From an uncultured Sulfurovum sp. (GTDB lineage Bacteria > Campylobacterota > Campylobacteria > Campylobacterales > Sulfurovaceae), in the NCBI GenBank assembly GCA_902727905.1, contig CACVAR010000053.1, positions 1-5,966 on the forward strand: DNA of 5,966 nt, read 5' to 3'. Below are positions 1 to 4,434 of the stretch, piece after piece. Every line of letters starts with the position of its first letter. Position 1 is the stretch's first letter. The notes beneath the pieces are model-generated. The model was not told the origin of the DNA, searched no databases, and saw only the letters and a program-made list of their open reading frames with translations. A program made the translations under genes and the position numbers.

Positions 1-420
1 GCAGCTGTACTAGGCTCTGGTGAACGTGATGTTAATGAGATTGCTAAAAAAGTGACTGCTTTAAATAGTATTGTTGCTAAAGAGAGTTTTAAAGAGCAGT
101 TATCTACGTTTAAACGTGTTGCCAATATTTCTAAAGAGGTCAACTTGGAAGATGAACTTAAAGTTAATACAGCACTTTTTACAGAGAGTATAGAGTCTAA
201 ACTTTACGCAACATACCAAGATACAATGGTTAAGAGCTATAGTTCCTATGAAGATAAGCTTGCTGCGATGTTTGGATTAAAGTCAGAACTAGACAGATAC
301 TTTGATGATGTATTGGTAAATGTAGAGGATGAAGCTGTAAAAACTAACCGTAAAAATACGGTGGCTTCTATCTATAAATCATTTAAAGAAATAGCAGACA
401 TACAAGAAATAACGATATAA
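1..420 (+). CDS. glyS: Glycyl-tRNA synthetase beta subunit, C-terminal part (5' truncated by window)
   Basis: The frame is open from base 1, and 139 residues are visible before the TAA at 418-420; the true start lies outside the window. GlyS is the beta chain of the bacterial alpha2beta2 glycyl-tRNA synthetase. It contacts tRNA-Gly, while the alpha chain carries most of the active site. The visible part is the helical DALR-type anticodon-binding tail. Its ending, with DVLVNVEDEAVKTNR followed by the segment ASIYKSFKEIADIQEI, matches the characteristic GlyS C-terminus (a 'F(F/D)D.V.VN.ED...R.NR' pattern, then a short helix rich in I, A and D). Identification is by motif recognition. A GTG at 52 opens the longest in-window ORF, but it is not a start: the same frame continues upstream with typical GlyS sequence (AAVLGSGERDVNEIAKK). 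No G+C-rich terminator follows; the next 145 bases are AT-only structure. Confidence 0.9.
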   Translation, partial: AAVLGSGERDVNEIAKKVTALNSIVAKESFKEQLSTFKRVANISKEVNLEDELKVNTALFTESIESKLYATYQDTMVKSYSSYEDKLAAMFGLKSELDRYFDDVLVNVEDEAVKTNRKNTVASIYKSFKEIADIQEITI

Positions 421-425
421 AACAG

Positions 426-481
426 TAAATATTTATATATTTTTAATTTTTAATCTAAATTTTATATTTTATAAATATTTA
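426..481. repeat. AT-only inverted repeat downstream of glyS
   Basis: TAAATATTTATA at 426-437 is the exact reverse complement of TATAAATATTTA at 470-481, giving a 12-bp arm pair around a 32-base AT-rich interior. The interior holds a weaker 5-bp pair (445-449 with 457-461). It begins six bases after the glyS stop codon. It contains no G or C in the stem and has no clean T run after it, so it is not a textbook intrinsic terminator, although an A/U stem could still protect the glyS mRNA 3' end. In sequence this AT-rich, a 12-bp match can also arise by chance. Confidence 0.55.
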
Positions 482-483
482 AG

Positions 484-511
484 TTTAAATAGTAATAACT
501 TCCATTATAAT
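484..511 (+). promoter_or_regulatory. Candidate sigma-70 promoter for the 43-residue ORF
   Basis: TATAAT at 506-511 is a perfect -10 hexamer, and TTTAAA at 484-489 is a 4/6 match to TTGACA at 16-bp spacing. The predicted start near base 518 would give a leader of about 48 nucleotides before the ATG at 566. The -10 lies inside the left arm of the inverted repeat at 493-566, so a transcript from here would lack the outer arm that pairs with the ribosome binding site. The background is almost pure A/T, so TATAAT-like hexamers are expected by chance and this call is tentative. Confidence 0.35.
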
Positions 512-566
512 AAATTAAATAATTAAATATACCAATTTATTTAATTTTAATATAAGGAAGTTATTA
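493..566. repeat. Long inverted repeat that pairs with the SD and start of the small ORF
   Basis: TAATAACTTCC at 493-503 is exactly complementary to GGAAGTTATTA at 556-566. Pairing continues inward with 505-509 to 551-555, then AAATTAAATAA at 512-522 with TTATTTAATTT at 537-547. The interruptions are one unpaired base (504) and a small internal loop (510-511 against 548-550). About 27 base pairs close on a 14-base loop. The right arm contains the AAGGAAG Shine-Dalgarno (554-560) and reaches the A of the ATG at 566, so in RNA that includes both arms the initiation site would be masked. The outer 11 bp contain G/C pairs and are unlikely to be compositional chance. Alternatives are a DNA operator, a cruciform, or a decayed element end. 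Confidence 0.75.
554..560 (+). promoter_or_regulatory. Strong Shine-Dalgarno of the small ORF, located in a stem
   Basis: AAGGAAG ends five bases before the ATG at 566, a near-ideal position. It is the main reason to accept the 43-residue ORF as a real gene and to fix its start. Bases 556-560 are part of the perfect 11-bp arm that can pair with 499-503. Confidence 0.75.
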
Positions 567-697
567 TGAACTTATCTGATAAAAGTAACCTATTAAAAAT
601 TGCAATTGAAGAAGGTTGTAAGACAGTTAGAGATCTTGCAGAGTTTATTAAAAGTAACAACATTGAAACAGGAACTTATAGACAACTTGGTGTATAA
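566..697 (+). CDS. Unrecognised 43-residue protein, possible helix-turn-helix-like peptide
   Basis: I do not recognise this gene. It starts at ATG 566 behind a strong AAGGAAG site and ends with TAA at 695-697, 15 bases before a hairpin with a T run. The peptide begins MNLSDKSNLLKIAIEEG and ends GTYRQLGV. It has no signal peptide or membrane segment and one cysteine (residue 18), so it is probably cytoplasmic. Two amphipathic helices are plausible at about residues 4-17 and 20-31. The stretch TVRDLAEFI...ETGTYRQL is loosely reminiscent of a bacterial helix-turn-helix (compare the winged-helix pattern RELAEELGVSRGTVR), with two or three extra residues in the turn. That resemblance is weak and by eye. 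Codon use resembles its neighbours. It has its own plausible terminator, and its initiation region lies in a long inverted repeat. It could be a small regulator, a leader peptide or a remnant of a longer gene. Confidence 0.6.
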   Translation: MNLSDKSNLLKIAIEEGCKTVRDLAEFIKSNNIETGTYRQLGV

Positions 698-712
698 GTT
701 TAGTGTAAAATT

Positions 713-737
713 AGAGAAGAGAGTTTACTTCTCTCTT
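713..737. terminator. Intrinsic terminator between convergent small ORF and tgt
   Basis: AGAGAAG at 713-719 pairs with CTTCTCT at 728-734, and the run CTTTTTCT follows on the plus strand, so it can end transcription of the small ORF. An alternative register pairs 717-723 with 731-737 (extendable by G-U pairs) around the loop TTTACTT. On the minus strand the same hairpin overlaps the tgt stop codon (725-727) and is followed by AATTTTA, so it may also serve tgt as a bidirectional terminator, though the T run is weaker on that side. Confidence 0.7.
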
Positions 738-1846
738 TTTCTATAGAATTCCTTTTTAAATTCTTGAAATCTATTTTCAAGAATGGCTTCACGCATTTCA
801 GTCATAAGATTGAGATAGTAATATAAGTTATGAATGGTACCAAGTCTAAAGTATGTGATTTCTCTAGTACGGTATAGGTGACATAAGTAAGCTTTTGAAT
901 AAGTTTGGCATACCATACAACCACACTCTGGATCTAGTTTGTCATTATCTTCTTTAAAACGCGCAGCTTTTATATTTACTTTTCCATAGGATGTAAATAG
1001 TGTCCCATTTCTTGCATTTCTTGTTGGCATGACACAGTCAAACATATCCACACCACGTTCTACATTTTCCACTAAGTCTTCAGGTGTTCCTACGCCCATT
1101 AAGTAACGAGGTTTTTCTTCTGGCATGAACTGAGTTGTCCATTCTACGGTGTCATACATATCTTGGTTGGCTTCACCTACAGAAAGCCCACCAATAGCAA
1201 AACCATCATAGTCTAAAGCACAAAGTTCTTTAGCAGACTTTTCTCTAAAAGGTTTATCTGTTCCCCCTTGGATAATGGCGAAGATATTTTGGTCTAAAGA
1301 TTTACCTTCAGCTTGGTTGGCTCTATGATAAGCTATAGATTCTTCAGCCCAACGTGTGGTTCTTTCAATACTTGCTTTAATACGTTCTTGAGTTGCTGGT
1401 AGGGCTACTAGGTCATCAAGTATCATCATGATGTCTGAACCTAAATTATTTTGAATATCAATTACTTTTTTAGGGGTAAAGTAGTGAGAAGAACCATCGA
1501 TATGTGATCTAAAAGTAATTCCTCCCTCATCAATCTTTACATTGTCAGAAAGAGAAAAGGCTTGAAATCCACCAGAATCAGTTAAAAAACTTTTTGGATA
1601 TTGGGTAAAGCCATGTAGTTTTCCCATTTTGTTAACCACGTCATCTCCCGGTCTTAGATAGAGGTGATAGGTATTTCCTAAAATGATTTGAGGTTTTATA
1701 AAAGTTGCTAGGTCAGTTGCATCAAGTGCTTTTACTGCACCAACGGTTCCTACAGGCATAAAGACAGGGGTTTGAATGGTTGAGTGAGCAGTTTTTAGGG
1801 TACAAGCTCGTGCTTTCCCATCTGTTTTATCTATCTGAAAATCCAT
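725..1846 (-). CDS. tgt: tRNA-guanine transglycosylase (queuosine pathway)
   Basis: This is a full-length 373-residue bacterial Tgt. It swaps guanine 34 in the anticodon of GUN tRNAs (Asp, Asn, His, Tyr) for preQ1, a cytoplasmic step of queuosine synthesis. Visible motifs are: N-terminal TPVFMPVGTVGAVKA (residues 26-40), LTDSGGFQAFSL with Asp90, ILDD with Asp144, IIQGGT with Gln193, GGLSVGE (219-225) of the base pocket, and DMFDCVMPTRNARNG with the nucleophile Asp270. The zinc site is Cys308, Cys310, Cys313 and His339. Proposed roles come from alignment by eye with the Zymomonas and E. coli enzymes. The pocket reads LDDLV (143-147) rather than the FDECT of those enzymes. The ATG at 1846 fits the family N-terminus, but the nearest SD-like AGGA lies 13 bases upstream, which is long. 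It runs divergently from the TrkA-C gene, 41 bases away, and convergently toward the small ORF. Confidence 0.97.
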   Translation of the reverse strand: MDFQIDKTDGKARACTLKTAHSTIQTPVFMPVGTVGAVKALDATDLATFIKPQIILGNTYHLYLRPGDDVVNKMGKLHGFTQYPKSFLTDSGGFQAFSLSDNVKIDEGGITFRSHIDGSSHYFTPKKVIDIQNNLGSDIMMILDDLVALPATQERIKASIERTTRWAEESIAYHRANQAEGKSLDQNIFAIIQGGTDKPFREKSAKELCALDYDGFAIGGLSVGEANQDMYDTVEWTTQFMPEEKPRYLMGVGTPEDLVENVERGVDMFDCVMPTRNARNGTLFTSYGKVNIKAARFKEDNDKLDPECGCMVCQTYSKAYLCHLYRTREITYFRLGTIHNLYYYLNLMTEMREAILENRFQEFKKEFYRKREK

Positions 1847-1848
1847 TG

Positions 1849-1857
1849 TGCTATAAT
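1849..1857 (+). promoter_or_regulatory. Extended -10 promoter for the TrkA-C gene
   Basis: TGCTATAAT is a perfect extended -10 element (TG-N-TATAAT). Campylobacterota sigma-70 promoters rely mainly on the -10 and have poorly conserved -35 boxes. The predicted start is near 1864, leaving a leader of about 24 bases with GGTGA at 1876-1880 as ribosome binding site. It sits immediately outside the tgt start codon on the opposite strand. Confidence 0.6.
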
Positions 1858-1881
1858 TATCCTAATTAAATATTTGGTGAA

Positions 1882-1887
1882 ATTATA
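1882..1887 (-). promoter_or_regulatory. Candidate -10 box for tgt
   Basis: Read on the minus strand, 1887-1882 is TATAAT. Transcription would start near 1875, giving a tgt leader of about 29 bases. It is not preceded by TG and I see no clear -35, so it is tentative. It would interleave with the ribosome binding site of the divergent gene. Confidence 0.3.
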
Positions 1888-3306
1888 ATGAAAAATGTAT
1901 TAATACTAGCAAGTGGTCTTATGGCTAAAAATTTTGTTCAGTGGGTTGGAACAAGTCGTATTGATACCAATCAGTACTATATAACCTGTACAAAAGAAGA
2001 GATAGATACTTGTGCTAGTTCAGTAGATAATATTACCTATATTGATATTGATCCGACATCCTATATGCGTGTTAAAAATATGATGGAAGATAAAAACTTT
2101 TCAACCATATTTATTGTTATTGAAGATAGAAAAGAGGCTGAATTTGCTTATAGAAATATACGTTTAATTAGACCTAAAAGTTTTGTGGTTTTTGTCTCTA
2201 ATTGGGATGATATCAAGTTTGATGATGATAATTTGACCATGCTAAATGTAAATGATATTGTGGCTTCTAATCTTTATGAAAAACTTCCCAACGTACCACT
2301 CATAGCTCAAAATATTGGTTTGGGTCATGGTGAAATCATGGAAATACTTATCCCTTTTGGAAGTAGTTTTGCTTATAGACATATTGGGGCTATATCTCAT
2401 AGAAAGTGGAAGATAGTAGCTTTATATAGAAAAGAAAAACAGATGTTTACCAATTCTGCTACGATGTTACAACCTAATGATAGATTAATTGTTATTGGTA
2501 ATCCTTTGGTTTTAGAAGAAGTTTATAAGAAGGTAAACCGAAGACAAGGGGTATTTCCTGAACCTTTTGGTAAAAACTTGTACCTTTTAGTTAATATGCA
2601 ACAGCCTAAAGAAGACATACTTATACAGGTTAATGAAGCAATTTTCTTAAGTAATCAACTTAAAAAAACCAAACTTTATATTCGTCTGATTCATAGTAGT
2701 AATTTAGCATGGATTTCTGAAATAAGGTCTCTACAAACTGATGATATACAGGTACTTGTAACTTTTAGAGATTCTAAAATTTTTCAAGATATTGATTATG
2801 ATATAAGTCAATATGAAGTGGGACTTTTTCTTTTAGAACGAGAACATTTTTTTCATAAAAAGTATAAACACTATATTATGGACTATAAGCGACCTATTTA
2901 TCTTTTTGGTGAGAAATCACTTTATAATATTAAACAAGCTTTAATTCTTATAGGTGATGAGATAGAGATGGAGTCTTTGTCTACTTCTATATTTGATTTT
3001 TCTGATAGTTTAGATTTAGAGTTAAGTTTATGTGATTATAGTCCAGAGGGTGATTTTCAAGATAATACGAAAATCATTGAACATTATGAGACCCTTTCTC
3101 GTTTGTACAACTTTAAAGTAGCTTTTGAGAAGAAACGTGTTAATCCCATTCGTGAACTTTTAAAACATGAAGAGGTTTTACATGTACGACCTTTTATGAA
3201 GGAACTAAAAAAGTTTTCTATTTTTAAACTTTTTTCAACTAGGTCCAGTTCTTATATTATGTCCATAAAGAAACACCCTCAGCTTTTAATTCCTGTGGAT
3301 AATTAG
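1888..3306 (+). CDS. Soluble TrkA-like protein with RCK/TrkA-C domain
   Basis: This 472-residue protein has no signal peptide or membrane segment, so it is predicted cytoplasmic. Residues 1-130 look like a Rossmann-type TrkA-N fold: strand NVLILASG, then IDIDP (52-56), TIFIVIED (73-80) and FVVFVSN (99-105). The nucleotide-binding glycine motif is degenerate (ASGLMAKNF instead of GxGxxG). Residues 148-217 fit a TrkA-C/RCK-C domain: GEIMEILIPFGSSFAYRHIG, then KIVALYRKEK, LQPNDRLIVIGNP and a closing helix. Residues 228-355 form a second alpha/beta region (LYLLVNM, KLYIRLIH, IQVLVTF, VGLFLLE) without a recognised active site; 415-450 is basic. I believe this corresponds to the uncharacterised COG3400 family found next to aroB in Helicobacter and Campylobacter. 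RCK domains gate or regulate K+ transport by binding nucleotides or ions, but the partner is unknown. Start: ATG 1888 with GGTGA seven bases upstream. Confidence 0.85.
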   Translation: MKNVLILASGLMAKNFVQWVGTSRIDTNQYYITCTKEEIDTCASSVDNITYIDIDPTSYMRVKNMMEDKNFSTIFIVIEDRKEAEFAYRNIRLIRPKSFVVFVSNWDDIKFDDDNLTMLNVNDIVASNLYEKLPNVPLIAQNIGLGHGEIMEILIPFGSSFAYRHIGAISHRKWKIVALYRKEKQMFTNSATMLQPNDRLIVIGNPLVLEEVYKKVNRRQGVFPEPFGKNLYLLVNMQQPKEDILIQVNEAIFLSNQLKKTKLYIRLIHSSNLAWISEIRSLQTDDIQVLVTFRDSKIFQDIDYDISQYEVGLFLLEREHFFHKKYKHYIMDYKRPIYLFGEKSLYNIKQALILIGDEIEMESLSTSIFDFSDSLDLELSLCDYSPEGDFQDNTKIIEHYETLSRLYNFKVAFEKKRVNPIRELLKHEEVLHVRPFMKELKKFSIFKLFSTRSSSYIMSIKKHPQLLIPVDN

Positions 3307-3311
3307 CCTAC

Positions 3312-3357
3312 GTTATAATTAAGTCCATTAATGGCACTTTTAAGCTAAAATTATAAC
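3312..3357. repeat. Nested inverted repeat in the gap before aroB
   Basis: GTTATAATT at 3312-3320 is exactly complementary to AATTATAAC at 3349-3357. Inside lies the perfect palindrome CCATTAATGG (3325-3334), flanked by AAGT (3321-3324) and ACTT (3336-3339), so the centre can form its own hairpin with one bulged C. No T run follows, so a terminator is unlikely. Both outer arms contain -10-like hexamers (TATAAT 3314-3319 and TATAAC 3352-3357), and the second could drive aroB with a start near 3364. It may be an operator, a processing site or a coincidence of AT-rich sequence. Confidence 0.5.
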
Positions 3358-3392
3358 CATATTAAACTCAGAAAATATAGGTCTTAAAATAG

Positions 3393-4433
3393 ATGATTGT
3401 ACCCATTAATTTAGAAAATAGTAAAGCTGTAAAATACAATGTTGTTATTGATGAACTTCCAACACTTGCCTTTAATCGAAAAGTAGCCATAGTTACCAAT
3501 ACAACTGTCGCTGCTTTACATTTAGAAACGTTAAAGTCTAAGATTAACGCTGATGAACTTTTTGTTGTCACGGTAGAAGATGGTGAAGAGTTTAAAAACT
3601 TGGCTACGGTTGAGACTATTTTAAATGAATTATTTGAAAATAAACTGGATAGAAAATCACTTTTGATTGCATTGGGTGGAGGAGTTATAGGTGATATGAC
3701 AGGCTTTACGGCTTCTCTTTACCAACGTGGTATTGGTTTCGTTCAAGTTCCCACCACACTTCTTTCACAGGTTGATGCTTCTGTTGGAGGAAAAACTGGC
3801 GTAAACAATGCTTATGGTAAAAATCTTATTGGTGCTTTTTATCAGCCAGAAGCTGTTTACATAGACACAGAGTTTTTAAAGACACTACCTAAAAGAGAGT
3901 TTGCAGCAGGTATAGCAGAAATTGTTAAAATGGCTGTGATGTTTGACAGAGAGTATTTTGACTTTTTAATGGATGCTGATTTTAGAGAGAAGGAAGTTTT
4001 AGAAAAAGTAATTCAACGTTCAGTTGAGTTGAAAGCTGAAGTAGTGAATCTTGATGAAAAAGAGTCAGGGATTAGAGCCGTTTTAAACTATGGACATACT
4101 TTTGGACATGTTGTAGAGAATGAGACAAATTATAAAACTTATTTACATGGTGAAGCAGTTGCCATTGGTATTATGATGGTGAATGCTTTGGCTGTTGAGT
4201 TAGGGATGATGAAACAAGAAGAGATGGATTTAGTTGAGAAGTTTTTGAAAAAGCATGACTTACCAACTACTTATGAGATTAAAGATGTTAATGCATTTTA
4301 TGATAAATTCTTTTTAGATAAAAAAGCTGCTAACAATACTTTAAAATTTATTTTACCACAAGGTCTTGGTGGACATATGATTCGAAACGATATTTCTGAA
4401 GATGTATTAAAAAAAGTTTTGAAAGTATTTTAA
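3393..4433 (+). CDS. aroB: 3-dehydroquinate synthase
   Basis: AroB converts DAHP to 3-dehydroquinate, the second step of the shikimate pathway, using NAD and a divalent metal (zinc or cobalt) in the cytoplasm. The 346 residues are the usual length. Motifs in order: ED-G-EEFKNL (62-70), NAD-binding GGGVIGDMTGF (95-105), VPTTLLSQVDASVGGKTGVN (119-138), KNLIGAFYQP (143-152), AGIAEIVKM (172-180), RAVLNYGHTFGH (228-239) and LHGEAVAIG (251-259). The metal ligands are expected to be Glu176, His235 and His252; Lys134, Lys143 and Arg228 fall at conserved substrate-binding positions. No key residue is missing. The chosen ATG gives a normal family N-terminus, but the nearest SD-like AGG is 11 bases upstream, so initiation may be modest. 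It lies 86 bases after the TrkA-C gene and one base before the MscS-type gene, which suggests a shared operon with the latter. Confidence 0.97.
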   Translation: MIVPINLENSKAVKYNVVIDELPTLAFNRKVAIVTNTTVAALHLETLKSKINADELFVVTVEDGEEFKNLATVETILNELFENKLDRKSLLIALGGGVIGDMTGFTASLYQRGIGFVQVPTTLLSQVDASVGGKTGVNNAYGKNLIGAFYQPEAVYIDTEFLKTLPKREFAAGIAEIVKMAVMFDREYFDFLMDADFREKEVLEKVIQRSVELKAEVVNLDEKESGIRAVLNYGHTFGHVVENETNYKTYLHGEAVAIGIMMVNALAVELGMMKQEEMDLVEKFLKKHDLPTTYEIKDVNAFYDKFFLDKKAANNTLKFILPQGLGGHMIRNDISEDVLKKVLKVF

Positions 4434-4434
4434 A

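Noticed and set aside
52..54. GTG as a possible start of a stand-alone 122-residue gene
   Set aside because: The same frame continues upstream to base 1 with GlyS-like sequence and there is no SD, so this is an internal codon of a truncated glyS.
493..566. Miniature transposable element (MITE) with terminal inverted repeats
   Set aside because: No target-site duplication flanks the arms, and the right arm coincides precisely with a gene's SD and start, which fits regulation better. A genome-wide copy search could reopen this.
3332..3346. Possible sigma-54 promoter (TGGCAC followed by GC)
   Set aside because: The GC of the would-be -12 element is one base too close to the GG, and the TTGC context is missing, so it does not meet the strict spacing of RpoN promoters.
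3368..3571. A 67-residue open frame on the minus strand
   Set aside because: It lies opposite the 5' end of aroB, whose identity is certain, has no convincing ribosome binding site and resembles no family; it is a shadow frame.
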